Source: ZC4RG29 sp035304385
GTDB lineage: Bacteria; Bacteroidota; Bacteroidia; Cytophagales; Cyclobacteriaceae
Direction: 5' to 3'
DNA: 64,000 bases
Assembly: GCA_035304385.1 (NCBI GenBank)
Contig: DATGQD010000026.1
Span: 1-64,000, forward strand
Shown here one piece after another: positions 26,857-36,016 of this stretch (position 1 is its first letter; every line of letters begins with the position of its first letter). The notes beneath the pieces are model-generated. The model did no database searches and was not told the DNA's origin. It saw only the letters and a list, made by a program, of their open reading frames with translations. The position numbers were made by a program, and so were the translations under genes.

Positions 26857-28707
26857 ATGAAAAGACTGCGCCTTGTGCTCGTGATGTTCGCCGTGGCAGC
26901 GACGTCCTTCGCACAAAAGAATACCTTGACCATCGATCGTGTCGAGCCGCCGTTTTGGTGGACCGGTATGGAGAACGAACATCTGCAGATTCTTGTGAAG
27001 GGGTCAGATCTTTCGGCCACGTCCGTAGCGGTCGACTATCCCGGTGTGGAGGTTACGTCCGTCACACCTGCGGCCCATTCCGGATTTCTTTTTGTCGACT
27101 TGAAGATCTCCCCTGAGGCCAAATCCGGCGAAGTGCTGATCTCGTTTACAAAGGGAAAGCGGACGCGCAAGTACACCTATGAGTTAAAGGATCGTGCGCC
27201 GCGCGACGGTCGCCATGCCGGACTGACCGAGCGCGACGTCATCTATCTCATTACACCCGATCGCTTTGTCAATGGGGATCCGGACAACGACGTCGTAAAG
27301 GGCATGAAGGAAGGCATCAACCGTTCCTTTCCAGGGGGAAGGCATGGTGGCGATCTGGCGGGAATACTCTCGAAGCTTGACTATATCGAAGACCTCGGCG
27401 TTACCACGCTGTGGCTTAACCCGGTCCAGGAAAACAATATGCCGGAGTATTCCTACCACGGGTACGCGATCACTGATTATTACAAAATAGATCCCCGCTA
27501 TGGCACGAAAGAAATGTACGTCAACCTGGCGTCGGAACTGCATCGTCGCGGGATGAAACTCGTAATGGATGTGATTTTCAATCACTGTGGACTTGAGCAT
27601 TGGTGGATGAAGGACATGCCCTTCCCGGATTGGGTGCATGACTATCCCAACTATGAAGTGACCAATTACGCCATCGCTGCGTTGTCAGATCCGCATGCTG
27701 CGGAACGCGACCGGCGGCAAATGGAAAAGGGATGGTTTGTTCCGACAATGCCTGACCTGAATCACGACAACCCTTTCATGGCGACATACCTTATCCAGAA
27801 CACGATCTGGTGGATCGAGTATGCCGGACTTGACGGGCTGCGTGTCGACACCTACCCGTACAACAATAAAGATTTTATGGCCCGCTGGGCGCAAGCCATA
27901 GCCCGTGAGTATCCCGATCTGTATGTGGTCGGTGAAACGTGGATTGGCAGCGCAGCGCAGGTTGCCTGGTGGACAGACCGCGGGCCGGACCATAAGGGGT
28001 ACAACTCACACACGCGCGCGATGGCCGACTACCCGCTTTACTTTGCGATGCTCAACGCCTTTCGCGAAGGAGGAAACGTCTATGCGTTGTATGAAGCGCT
28101 AAGCCACGATTTTCTTTATCTCTATCCTGAAGCACATAAGGTATTTGCGGATAACCATGACGTAGACCGAGTCTTTCACAGCGTGGGAGGGGATATGACC
28201 CGCTTCCGTCAGATCATGACGTTCCTCCTGACGACACGCGGAATACCGCAGATCTACTATGGCACGGAAATTCTGCTGAAGGGGTCTGGCGACCATGGCG
28301 TAATACGCGAAGATTTTCCGGGCGGCTGGGCCGGCGACAGCCGCGATGCATTTACGGAGAAGGGCAGGACGGAAGCCGAACAACAGGCATATGCATACCT
28401 GCGCAACTTGCTGAACTGGCGCAAGCAGAGTGAAGCGATTGCCGAAGGTACCCTTAAGCACTTTATCCCTCATGATAATTTATACGTCTATAATCGTAAA
28501 TCTGCCAATGAGTCTGTGCTGGTTATGATTAACAACAGCGATGCAACGGCCACCCCGGACATGACGCGCTTTGCCGAGGTGCTGACAGGCTACGCGTCGG
28601 CAAAGGATGTGCTTTCGGGGAAGACATTTAATCTGAATTCGATTTCAATAGCGCCACACACTTCCGTGGTGCTTGAATTGAGGGGAGGCGACGGCGCCAC
28701 GGAGTAA
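26857..28707 (+). CDS. GH13 cyclomaltodextrinase/neopullulanase (SusA-like)
   Basis: A 616-residue enzyme with a cleavable signal peptide (LVLVMFAVAATSFAQ) and no T9SS domain, so likely periplasmic. It would cut the maltodextrins brought in by SusC. An N-terminal cyclomaltodextrinase beta domain (about 22-115, VEPPFWWTGMENEHLQILVKG) is followed by the GH13 barrel from ERDVIYLITPDRFVNGD. Region I is DVIFNH. D331 lies in GLRVDTYPY, E360 in VVGETW and D435 in ADNHDVDR, so the triad is complete. A C-terminal beta domain ends PHTSVVLELRG. Size and order match SusA-type enzymes. It is the last gene of the Sus operon and is followed by a terminator. Confidence 0.95.
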   Translation: MKRLRLVLVMFAVAATSFAQKNTLTIDRVEPPFWWTGMENEHLQILVKGSDLSATSVAVDYPGVEVTSVTPAAHSGFLFVDLKISPEAKSGEVLISFTKGKRTRKYTYELKDRAPRDGRHAGLTERDVIYLITPDRFVNGDPDNDVVKGMKEGINRSFPGGRHGGDLAGILSKLDYIEDLGVTTLWLNPVQENNMPEYSYHGYAITDYYKIDPRYGTKEMYVNLASELHRRGMKLVMDVIFNHCGLEHWWMKDMPFPDWVHDYPNYEVTNYAIAALSDPHAAERDRRQMEKGWFVPTMPDLNHDNPFMATYLIQNTIWWIEYAGLDGLRVDTYPYNNKDFMARWAQAIAREYPDLYVVGETWIGSAAQVAWWTDRGPDHKGYNSHTRAMADYPLYFAMLNAFREGGNVYALYEALSHDFLYLYPEAHKVFADNHDVDRVFHSVGGDMTRFRQIMTFLLTTRGIPQIYYGTEILLKGSGDHGVIREDFPGGWAGDSRDAFTEKGRTEAEQQAYAYLRNLLNWRKQSEAIAEGTLKHFIPHDNLYVYNRKSANESVLVMINNSDATATPDMTRFAEVLTGYASAKDVLSGKTFNLNSISIAPHTSVVLELRGGDGATE

Positions 28708-28733
28708 CCGTATTATTTTAACCTGAACGTGAG

Positions 28734-28762
28734 AGGCGGGTCGTTGTACCCGCCTTCTTTTT
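28734..28762 (+). terminator. Terminator of the Sus operon
   Basis: AGGCGGG (28734-28740) pairs with CCCGCCT (28749-28755) around an 8-nt loop, followed by TCTTTTTG. It lies 27 bp after the cyclomaltodextrinase stop. Confidence 0.8.
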
Positions 28763-28863
28763 GTGGCCTTGGGAAATTGCTGCATTAGTGTGTTAGAACA
28801 CACCCACCATTCGCAGGGAATTTTACCTAACTTACCCGCCTCAGCGACTTAACGAAGAGGTTC

Positions 28864-30204
28864 ATGGGTAAATTCGAAAGCAGAAGACGATTCATCCGTA
28901 AGGCCGGACTGGCTGCCGTTGCAGCGGTATCAGGTCACTCACTGGCTGCAAAGACGCAGACAGCGCATTACCTATCGCGTACAGCCAGGCCTCCGGCTCC
29001 GGCGCAAATCAACATTGCATTGATCGGTGCCGGATGGATGGGAACGGAAGATACTGTTACCGCACTTTCTCATGATGGTATCAAGCTCGTCGCGGTTTGT
29101 GATCTCTACAAAGGACGCCTGGCGCAAGCGCAGGCAAAGTGGGGGAGTCATCTCTTCCTGACGGACGACTACAAAGATGTGCTCAAGCGTTCGGACGTGC
29201 ATGCCGTAATAATCGGAACACCTGATCACTGGCATAAGCAGATTTCGGTTGATGCATTGAACGCGGGCAAGCACGTGTATTGCGAAAAGCCTATGGTGAA
29301 GTCGGTAGACGAAGGCCACGAAGTGATTGATGCCTGGCGGAAGTCGGGCAAGGTGTTCATGGTGGGAAGTCAGGGACTTTCATCGCTTGGCAATGAAAAG
29401 GCAAAGGAACTGTTGGCGGCAGGAGCGATCGGAGATCTTAACTATGCCGAAGGTTTCTGGGCACGCTTTTCTCCTGAGGGTGCCTGGCAATATCCGATTC
29501 CCGGCGATGCATCGGAGAAGACGGTGAACTGGAGTCGGTTTACGGCCAACACGTCGAAGCGTCCCTTTGATCCGCTTCGTTTTTTCAGGTGGAGGAACTA
29601 CACGGACTACGGCACAGGGATGTCGGGCGACCTTTTTGTTCACCTCTTTTCAAGCCTTCACTTTATCGCCAACTCGAATGGCCCGGACCAGGTCAGCGCC
29701 ATGGGGGGCCTTCGTTACTGGAAGGATGGCCGTGAAGTGCCGGACGTGTTGTTAGGCATGTTCCAGTATCCTGAAACGTCGGAGCACCCTGGATTTAACT
29801 TGTCGTTGCGATGTAATTTTGTAGACGGCACCAGTGGCTCGACCTATCTGAAGTTGGTGGGCAGCAAGGGCGCAATGGACGTCAAGTGGGATGAGGTGGT
29901 GGTCCGGCGGTCGCGCTACGTAGGGTCAGAAGGGCCCGCGCCGGTAGCGGGTGCAGAGATTGCCCCGGAAGGAAGAAAACGCATGCTGGAGCCGGAAGAA
30001 TTGGTGTATAAAGTAGAGGAGGGATACAAAGGCGCACACTACGATCACTTCGGAAACTTTTTTGATGCGATAAGGAATGGTGGTTCGGTTGTCGAGGATC
30101 CGGTCTTCGGATTCCGCGCCGCAGCTCCTGCATTGCTCTGCAATGAAAGCTACAGCCGCAATACTTTTGTGCGGTGGGATCCGATTAACATGAAAAAACT
30201 TTGA
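28864..30204 (+). CDS. Tat-exported Gfo/Idh/MocA family oxidoreductase
   Basis: A 446-residue NAD(P)-dependent sugar oxidoreductase. The N-terminus carries a twin-arginine signal (ESRRRFIRKAGLAAVAAVSG), so it is folded with cofactor and sent to the periplasm. The Rossmann loop is NIALIGAGWMG (about 50-60), followed by VCDLYKGR, VIIGTPDHWHKQISV, and the catalytic EKP in VYCEKPMVKSV, with a C-terminal alpha/beta domain containing DYGTGMSGDLFVHLFSS. Such Tat-type members often sit beside DUF1080 proteins, as here: the next gene starts 1 bp after this stop. A role in processing keto-sugars or glycosides is likely. The substrate is not predictable. Confidence 0.92.
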   Translation: MGKFESRRRFIRKAGLAAVAAVSGHSLAAKTQTAHYLSRTARPPAPAQINIALIGAGWMGTEDTVTALSHDGIKLVAVCDLYKGRLAQAQAKWGSHLFLTDDYKDVLKRSDVHAVIIGTPDHWHKQISVDALNAGKHVYCEKPMVKSVDEGHEVIDAWRKSGKVFMVGSQGLSSLGNEKAKELLAAGAIGDLNYAEGFWARFSPEGAWQYPIPGDASEKTVNWSRFTANTSKRPFDPLRFFRWRNYTDYGTGMSGDLFVHLFSSLHFIANSNGPDQVSAMGGLRYWKDGREVPDVLLGMFQYPETSEHPGFNLSLRCNFVDGTSGSTYLKLVGSKGAMDVKWDEVVVRRSRYVGSEGPAPVAGAEIAPEGRKRMLEPEELVYKVEEGYKGAHYDHFGNFFDAIRNGGSVVEDPVFGFRAAAPALLCNESYSRNTFVRWDPINMKKL

Positions 30205-30205
30205 C

Positions 30206-30796
30206 ATGAGAACCCTGATAATTGCAATTCTGGTTGCGGCTGCCGCGTGCGCTAACGGGCAGAAGACAAAGCTGTTCAATGGGAAGGACCTCTCCGGCTG
30301 GAAGGTCTACGGTACCGAGAAATGGTATGTTGAGGATGGGCTGTTGATATCTGAGAGCGGTCCGGACAAAGAATACGGATACCTCGCGACCGACAAACAG
30401 TTTCGCGATTTTGAACTTACCGCTGAATTCAAACAAGAAGCCGATGGCAACAGCGGCATTTTCTTCCGTTCGAGCATCGAGGGAACGAAGATAACCGGCT
30501 GGCAGGCGGAAGTAGCGCCGCCGGGTCATAATACCGGCGGGATCTACGAATCGTATGGACGCGGATGGTTGATTCAACCCGAGCCTGAGAAAGACAAAGC
30601 GCTGAAATATGGCGACTGGAACACGATGAAAATCCGGGTTGTCGGCGGGGTGGTCGAGACCTGGTTGAACGGGGAACCCATGATCCGTCTTGAAGACGAT
30701 AAGATCGCTCAGGCTACCGGCAGCATTGCGTTGCAGATCCACGATGGTGGCGGGATCAAGATCTACTGGAGGAACATTGAGATCAAGGAGCTGTAA
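30206..30796 (+). CDS. DUF1080 (3-keto-disaccharide hydrolase-like) exported protein
   Basis: A 196-residue protein with a signal peptide (IAILVAAAACANGQ, possibly lipidated at the Cys) and a single concanavalin-like beta-sandwich. The hallmark KLFNGKDLSGWKVYG opens it, then WYVEDGLLISE, DFELTAEFKQEADGNSGIFFRS and IKIYWRNIEIKEL closes it. Related proteins cleave 3-keto-glycosides. It is cotranscribed with the Tat oxidoreductase (stop and start 1 bp apart), suggesting an oxidise-then-cleave pair in the periplasm. It is convergent with the glycosyltransferase that ends 8 bp away. Confidence 0.93.
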   Translation: MRTLIIAILVAAAACANGQKTKLFNGKDLSGWKVYGTEKWYVEDGLLISESGPDKEYGYLATDKQFRDFELTAEFKQEADGNSGIFFRSSIEGTKITGWQAEVAPPGHNTGGIYESYGRGWLIQPEPEKDKALKYGDWNTMKIRVVGGVVETWLNGEPMIRLEDDKIAQATGSIALQIHDGGGIKIYWRNIEIKEL

Positions 30797-30804
30797 ATAG
30801 GCGC

Positions 30805-31908
30805 CTACAAAGTCTCCACCTTTCCGGTATGTTGGCGGAAGGCATCCAGAAACTGGGCGAACCGATGATCCCAGGTGTTGGAATGGGCGAAGTCGATGCG
30901 GGCCCTGACGCGTTCCGGCGTACTTTCCGCATACGCCTTCTCGATCTGTTCGATTAAGTCGTCGTTGCCCTGGGTTACGTACACGGTGTGGTCAGGGAAT
31001 TTCATGTACTTCAGGTTAGGCAATGCACTGATTACGGTGGGTTTTCCCACGGCCATATATTGCCATACCTTGTTGGGTGTGCCTCCCGGGTTAACGAAGT
31101 CGAGGTTGTAGAGCGCGAGCCCGACGTCAAGTTGTGCCAGGGCATCGTAAAGTTCTTTTCCCTTCAACATGCCTTTTACTGCCGATGGATCCAGGCCCCG
31201 CAGTTGGTTGAGATACTCCTGCGTGACCGGCCCGATAATGACCACCTTGAAGCGATCGTGACCTAATAAGATGTTCACTGCCTCCGGTGAGTACTGCCGT
31301 TCGTTGATCACCCCCATAAGGCCTACGACGATCTTGTCGCCGGGCGTGCGGGGTTGCAAGTGGGAGGCATCCACACCATCCAGAGAGACGCCCAGAGGAA
31401 TTTCGTAAACGTGAGAATTGTACTGGATAAGTTTTTCCCTCAGGAAATGAGACGTGGCCACACAGAACAGCGCATCGCCCGCCATTTTCCTTTCTGAGCG
31501 CGAGAGGTATTTGTCGACGAGTGCACTCTTATACTTGCTGTTTCCGGCAAATTCGTCGTTGCAGTAGTATATCGTCGGAAAATATTGTTTCAGGCGCGTG
31601 GCGGTGCAATCGAAATTTACCGCGCTGGCCTCCGGAAACATCTTCTTCAGGCGGCTGTACAGCCACCGCTGGTACGTTTCATTGATGCCGGGCAGACGGT
31701 ATCGGAAACGGTAGTCGACCGGGTATGTGGGTTCTACCACCAGCGTGTTCGGTCCCCCTTCGTAGGTCTTGATTCCCGGCAGGCCCGTCTTGTTACGCGT
31801 TACGAATGCTACGCGGAATTTTTTTGCCGCAGCGGCCGTGAACTGGTGTCTCGCGCGCGGCGCCTCATCCCACGCGGTGATAGTATTGACGATTAAGTCG
31901 ACTTTCAT
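30805..31908 (-). CDS. GT-B glycosyltransferase
   Basis: A 367-residue cytoplasmic glycosyltransferase with two Rossmann-like halves. I start at ATG 31908 (MKVDLIVNTITAWDEAPRARHQ); the frame runs 11 codons upstream. The N-terminal half shows YYCNDEF and LFCVATSHFLREKL. The C-terminal half begins KIVVGLMGVINERQYSPEAV and has FKVVIIGPV, ELYDALAQLDVGLALYN and NPGGTPNKVWQYMAVGKPTVIS, the nucleotide-sugar-binding block of GT4/GT1-like enzymes. It stands alone, divergent from the anaerobic island. The acceptor is unknown; a link to the glycan genes at the left end is possible. Confidence 0.85.
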   Translation of the reverse strand: MKVDLIVNTITAWDEAPRARHQFTAAAAKKFRVAFVTRNKTGLPGIKTYEGGPNTLVVEPTYPVDYRFRYRLPGINETYQRWLYSRLKKMFPEASAVNFDCTATRLKQYFPTIYYCNDEFAGNSKYKSALVDKYLSRSERKMAGDALFCVATSHFLREKLIQYNSHVYEIPLGVSLDGVDASHLQPRTPGDKIVVGLMGVINERQYSPEAVNILLGHDRFKVVIIGPVTQEYLNQLRGLDPSAVKGMLKGKELYDALAQLDVGLALYNLDFVNPGGTPNKVWQYMAVGKPTVISALPNLKYMKFPDHTVYVTQGNDDLIEQIEKAYAESTPERVRARIDFAHSNTWDHRFAQFLDAFRQHTGKVETL

Positions 31909-32062
31909 AACTCTCAAACCGCTAATATAATCAATGAGCAAACGACTGACACAAAGCGCGCCAGGGCAAAGCTTATACTCGCGGTGAAGAAATGAGCATT
32001 GGGCTATTGGCGCTGCAATGGTGACGAATGTCAGGATAACTTTTTGGGGTAACAGTATGAGA

Positions 32063-32078
32063 TATGATGCGGATCATA
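32063..32078 (+). promoter_or_regulatory. FNR-type operator before the NnrS-like pair
   Basis: TATGA-TGCGGA-TCATA, a perfect palindrome in the arms that extends by one more A/T pair on each side. A weak -7 (GAAATTTA, 32100-32107, 4 of 6 conserved bases) lies at the same 29.5-bp distance seen at the other six sites. Confidence 0.7.
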
Positions 32079-32112
32079 TGGATTTCTCACCGCCAGGGCG
32101 AAATTTAGGCTT

Positions 32113-33216
32113 TTGAAGGGGCGTATCCGCTTTCGCCAGTTCTTTACTATTGAAGTGAAAACATACCAGAGAGCTCTCTTTGCTGCATTTGCGTTTGTTA
32201 ACCTCGTCCTGGGCGTTCTGGCGGGTTTTGGAAGGCTTGGTGTCAGCTTCCCGCTGTCGCATGCGGTTGTCAACCACGGAGCCGTGATGGTCGGTGGTTT
32301 CCTCGGAACCTTGATAACGCTTGAGAAGGTCATTCCGCTAAAGAAGAGGGCATATCTGGTCGTCCCGGTTATCAGCGGGCTTTCGATCCTGCCGTTCATT
32401 AAAGGGATGTTCATTACCGGTACCAGTTTACTGGTGGCTGCCAGCATAGGTTTTGTGATTATTTACCTCGTGTACCTGTCACGACAGCGTGCGCTGTTTC
32501 TTTATATAATGCTCGGTGGCGCTGTCTGTTGGCTTATCGGCAACATCTTGTTACTGCACGGCCGCTTTTTTCCTGCGGCGTTCCCGTGGTGGATGGGATT
32601 CCTTTTGCTGACCATTGTAGGGGAGCGGATAGAACTGTCGAAGTTTCTACCGGTGACCGACCGTACAAGAGGCTTTTTACTCGGATTTCTGGGTCTGGTG
32701 GTGGTTGGGTTCATTATCCCATTTCATCAGTATGGGTCTTATATTGCGGCCGTCGGGATGATCGGGGTCGCCGTATGGCTCATGCGTTATGATATGGTCA
32801 GCGTAAGCCTGCGGAAGACGGGCCTGACGCGCTTTATCGGATATGCGCTCATGTGTGGATATTGCGCCCTTTTGCTTGAAGGTGTGTTTCTCCTGACATT
32901 GCCCAACGTGGCCTTTTCATACGATATCATCGTTCACACCTTTTTCCTCGGGTTTGTGTTTTCGATGATATTTGCTCATGGACCCATTATCCTTCCCGGC
33001 GTGTTGGGCCTCGCTGTAAAACCGTATCATCCCTTTCTTTATGTGCCGCTTGTGCTGCTCATTTCTTCCCTGCTGATCCGCATCGTTTCGGGTATGGGCC
33101 TACTGCCATATGAATTCCGGACGACGAGCGCGTGGATGACGGCCGCGGCCATGTTGTTTTATTTCGTTACGCTCATTACCACCTTAATCAATGCACGTCG
33201 CAAAAGGGCTGTATAG
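32113..33216 (+). CDS. Polytopic membrane protein, NnrS-like
   Basis: A 367-residue protein that is almost entirely membrane helices (about ten), with few charged loops. Conserved-looking histidines sit in helix contexts: LSHAVVNHGAVMVGGFLGT (about 48-66), and IVHTFFLGFVFSMIFAHGPIILPG (about 275-300). The last pattern resembles haem- and copper-containing NnrS proteins of denitrifiers, but I cannot assign it firmly. The longest frame begins with TTG at 32113, right at the predicted transcription start. GTG 32155, giving MKTYQRALFAAF, is a more comfortable start. An FNR-type operator lies upstream and the next membrane gene overlaps by 26 bp, so the two are cotranslated and probably form one complex. 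Confidence 0.75.
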   Translation: MKGRIRFRQFFTIEVKTYQRALFAAFAFVNLVLGVLAGFGRLGVSFPLSHAVVNHGAVMVGGFLGTLITLEKVIPLKKRAYLVVPVISGLSILPFIKGMFITGTSLLVAASIGFVIIYLVYLSRQRALFLYIMLGGAVCWLIGNILLLHGRFFPAAFPWWMGFLLLTIVGERIELSKFLPVTDRTRGFLLGFLGLVVVGFIIPFHQYGSYIAAVGMIGVAVWLMRYDMVSVSLRKTGLTRFIGYALMCGYCALLLEGVFLLTLPNVAFSYDIIVHTFFLGFVFSMIFAHGPIILPGVLGLAVKPYHPFLYVPLVLLISSLLIRIVSGMGLLPYEFRTTSAWMTAAAMLFYFVTLITTLINARRKRAV

Positions 33217-34390
33217 GATTCCGCTGATGTTCTTTGCCCTGGCGGCGTGTTTTGGCCTATTGCTTCGGTGGCACGTTGTCCATCCGTTAGATTGGGTGCA
33301 CTATCCTTATATGTTGCATGCACATTCCCATCTTATGTTCCTGGGATGGGTGACCAATGCGCTTGTGATTTTTGGAATTGAAGCCTATGTCGCCGATACG
33401 AAAGCACGGTGGTATCGGCGGGTATTCTACTGGCTGCAGGCTTTGCTTGTAGGAATGGCAGTGAGTTTCCCACTCCAGGGCTACGGCGTGGCATCCATTG
33501 TGTTGTCGACGCTCCATACAGGTTTGATTGTAGTGCTGTCGATCCGATTTTTTCGCGACACGAAATCGTCGGCAAGTACTGCCTCCCTGTGGTACATGCG
33601 CATCGCGCTCGTCTACTTCCTAGTGTCGGCTGTCGGTCCGATTGCCATCGGCGGTACAAGCGCAACGGGTTTGGGCCAGACCAAATGGTACTACCTGTCT
33701 GTCTACTACTATCTGCACTTTCAGTATAATGGCTTCTTCACCTTCGGCGGAATCGCGGTGTTGCTCCATCTCCTGGAGAAAAGGGGCATTTTGTTTAACA
33801 TCGTGGAAGCACGCCGGGCAGGAAGATACCTCGCAATCGCCTGCGTACCGGCGTACCTCTTGTCGACGCTCTGGACGGATCCGGGCATCGTCTTCAACGC
33901 TATAGGGTTTTTTGCAGCCGTACTGCAGATTATATCGCTGTGGCTGCTGGTGAAATGCCTGCGTCCCGCCACCCGCGAGATCGCGTCCAAGGCCGATCGT
34001 CTAACTATCTACCTGCTTGTAATTGGATTGATATCCTACGGAATTAAGCTTTTCGCGCAATGGCTATCAGCGTTTCCATCTGTGGCGCATCTCGCTTTTG
34101 CCAACCGGCCCTACGTGATGGCCTATCTTCACCTTGTTCTCATCGGCACGATCACCCTGCCCTTATTGGTGTGGTACCACGAGCGCTTGCTGTTTGGGCG
34201 GCTGGGGCGTACCGCGGTTGCCGTTTTTGTTGTCGGCTTCCTGTCCACTGAGGTCATATTGATGCTCATGCCGTCGGCGCCCTATCTGGGTCCAGGCCTT
34301 GGTGGCACTATGGGGATGGCGATATTGGTTGCATCCGTAATCCTGGTGGCCGGTGTAATCCTTTTGCTGGCGTCAACCCGGAAAACCTGA
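33191..34390 (+). CDS. Polytopic membrane protein, distantly haem-copper-oxidase-subunit-I-like
   Basis: A 399-residue protein with about twelve membrane helices, starting inside the previous gene (26-bp overlap). Helix two carries YMLHAHSHLMFLGWVTNALV, which recalls the low-spin haem-binding helix of cbb3 or NorB subunits. Other conserved-looking His lie in SVYYYLHFQYNGFFTFGGIA and VMAYLHLVLIGTITLPLLVW. I see no clear set of the six canonical metal ligands in the usual helices, so it is not called an oxidase or NO reductase. Placement before hemN and nosZ, under an FNR-type operator, points to a role in NO/N2O metabolism or haem-linked electron transfer. Confidence 0.75.
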   Translation: MHVAKGLYRIPLMFFALAACFGLLLRWHVVHPLDWVHYPYMLHAHSHLMFLGWVTNALVIFGIEAYVADTKARWYRRVFYWLQALLVGMAVSFPLQGYGVASIVLSTLHTGLIVVLSIRFFRDTKSSASTASLWYMRIALVYFLVSAVGPIAIGGTSATGLGQTKWYYLSVYYYLHFQYNGFFTFGGIAVLLHLLEKRGILFNIVEARRAGRYLAIACVPAYLLSTLWTDPGIVFNAIGFFAAVLQIISLWLLVKCLRPATREIASKADRLTIYLLVIGLISYGIKLFAQWLSAFPSVAHLAFANRPYVMAYLHLVLIGTITLPLLVWYHERLLFGRLGRTAVAVFVVGFLSTEVILMLMPSAPYLGPGLGGTMGMAILVASVILVAGVILLLASTRKT

Positions 34391-34407
34391 CAAATCGTAA
34401 CAACTTC

Positions 34408-34453
34408 TATGACGTGTATCATGTTTTTTCACTTTGCGTCGACGATACCTTTG
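34408..34453 (+). promoter_or_regulatory. FNR-dependent promoter of hemN
   Basis: Operator TATGA-CGTGTA-TCATG at 34408-34423, and an exact -7 element TACCTTTG at 34446-34453, 30.5 bp from the operator centre. The predicted transcription start is about 34458, which is the A of the hemN ATG itself, so the message may be leaderless. Confidence 0.75.
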
Positions 34454-34457
34454 TCGT

Positions 34458-35822
34458 ATGCAAGTGCCCACCTTCGAGCAGTTGATCCGGAAGTATGATG
34501 TTCCGGTACCCCGATACACCAGCTATCCGACAGTCCCGCATTGGAATACGAAAGATTTTGATCTCACCTCGTGGCATCGGGCTGTAAAGCGGGCATTCGA
34601 TGAATCGAACGACGAAAAAGGCATCAGTCTCTATATTCACCTTCCCTTCTGCGAAAGTCTGTGTACATACTGCGCCTGCAACACGCGGATAACCCGCAAT
34701 CATGCTGTCGAAGAACGTTACATCGCTGCGGTGATCGGAGAATGGAAAGCGTACCTGAAGTTGTTCGGGAGACGGCCGAAGGTGCGTGAGCTGCATCTCG
34801 GGGGAGGCACGCCTACGTTCTTTAGTCCCGAAAACCTCGACCGACTGTTGACCCTGTTATTGGAACAAGCCGATATCCATCCGGCGCCGGAGTTCGGGTT
34901 TGAAGGCCATCCAAACAACACGACCAGGGCGCACCTGGAGGCGCTGCGGTCGTTCGGCTTTCGTCGCGTAAGCTTTGGTGTCCAGGATTTGGACGAGCGG
35001 GTACAACGGGCCATCAACCGGATACAACCGTTTGAGAATGTCGAGCTTGTAACGAATCAAAGTCGGGATCTTGGATATAAGTCAATTTCTTTTGACCTGA
35101 TCTACGGACTGCCGTACCAGACGCTGGAGTCCGTAACGAAAACACTCGAAAGCGTCATCTCACTCAGGCCCGACCGGATTGCGTTTTACAGCTATGCCCA
35201 TGTGCCGTGGATGCGGCCCGGGCAGCGTGGCTACGAAGATGCGGACTTGCCTTCCGATGTTACGAAACGCGCGCTCTATGAGCAGGGGCGTAAGATGTTC
35301 GACGCGGCGGGTTATAAAGAGATCGGGATGGACCACTTTGCGCTGCCTCACGATGCGCTGTCTCACGCGAAGACGCAGGGGACACTGCATCGCAACTTTA
35401 TGGGATACACGACCTCCCATACGGACTTGCTGATTGGCCTGGGTACTTCGGCCATCAGCGATGCACGGTATGCGTATGCTCAGAATGAGAAAGTCGTGGA
35501 GAAGTATACACAGTGTGTCTTGGAAGGAGGCTTTGCGATAGCGCGCGGACACATCCAATCTCCTGAGGACCTGCGCTTACGGCGCGCAATTATAGACATA
35601 GCCTGCAATGGAGTGGTGTCATGCGAACAACTGGCCCGAACTGCTGGCCAGGAAGCATTCCGCCAATTAAAAGAGATGGAACAGGAAGGATTGGTAGAGT
35701 TTGCGCCAGAAGGGCTTGTCGTTACCGACCGGGGGAGGGCGTTCATCCGGAACATTTGCAGCGTCCTTGACCCTCATATGAAAAAGTCATTGTCGCGAGA
35801 TGTATTCAGCAAGGCGATATAA
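34458..35822 (+). CDS. hemN: Oxygen-independent coproporphyrinogen III oxidase
   Basis: A 454-residue radical-SAM enzyme converting coproporphyrinogen III to protoporphyrinogen IX without oxygen, needed for haem in anaerobic respiration. ATG 34458 begins MQVPTFEQLIRKYDVPVPRYTSYPT, matching the family N-terminus. The cluster motif is PFCESLCTYCACN (CX3CX2C), with LHLGGGTPTFFSP, the EGHPNNT motif, FGVQDLDERVQRAINRIQP and the DLIYGLPYQT block. The C-terminal HemN domain covers about 360-440 (IDIACNGVVSCEQL). It has its own FNR-type promoter and would serve cytochrome and other haem proteins of this island. Confidence 0.97.
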   Translation: MQVPTFEQLIRKYDVPVPRYTSYPTVPHWNTKDFDLTSWHRAVKRAFDESNDEKGISLYIHLPFCESLCTYCACNTRITRNHAVEERYIAAVIGEWKAYLKLFGRRPKVRELHLGGGTPTFFSPENLDRLLTLLLEQADIHPAPEFGFEGHPNNTTRAHLEALRSFGFRRVSFGVQDLDERVQRAINRIQPFENVELVTNQSRDLGYKSISFDLIYGLPYQTLESVTKTLESVISLRPDRIAFYSYAHVPWMRPGQRGYEDADLPSDVTKRALYEQGRKMFDAAGYKEIGMDHFALPHDALSHAKTQGTLHRNFMGYTTSHTDLLIGLGTSAISDARYAYAQNEKVVEKYTQCVLEGGFAIARGHIQSPEDLRLRRAIIDIACNGVVSCEQLARTAGQEAFRQLKEMEQEGLVEFAPEGLVVTDRGRAFIRNICSVLDPHMKKSLSRDVFSKAI

Positions 35823-35948
35823 AATGCAGCAAGCAGCAGGGTTCCCGCGCACGAAATCGTTGTCAGATAATTTTTTCGGGCTGGCATCAAACAGCCTCAA
35901 CGTGACGTTGGTTGAACCAAAACTTTGCCTTAATTTAGGTAGGCAGCA

Positions 35949-35993
35949 TGTGATCTCAGTCATAAATCAAACGTCTCTCCGGAAGTAGTTTCG
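35949..35993 (+). promoter_or_regulatory. FNR-dependent promoter of the cytochrome c-nosZ operon
   Basis: Operator TGTGA-TCTCAG-TCATA at 35949-35964 and -7 element TAGTTTCG at 35986-35993 (one mismatch), 29.5 bp from the operator centre. The predicted start is near 35998, giving a 19-nt leader to ATG 36017. Confidence 0.75.
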
Positions 35994-36016
35994 TACCTGA
36001 AAACACGTCAACAACT

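Noticed and set aside
33191..34390. Nitric-oxide reductase NorB or cbb3 oxidase subunit I
   Set aside because: Only some of the expected histidines are in comparable helices, and the full set of six metal ligands is not found, so the name is not justified.
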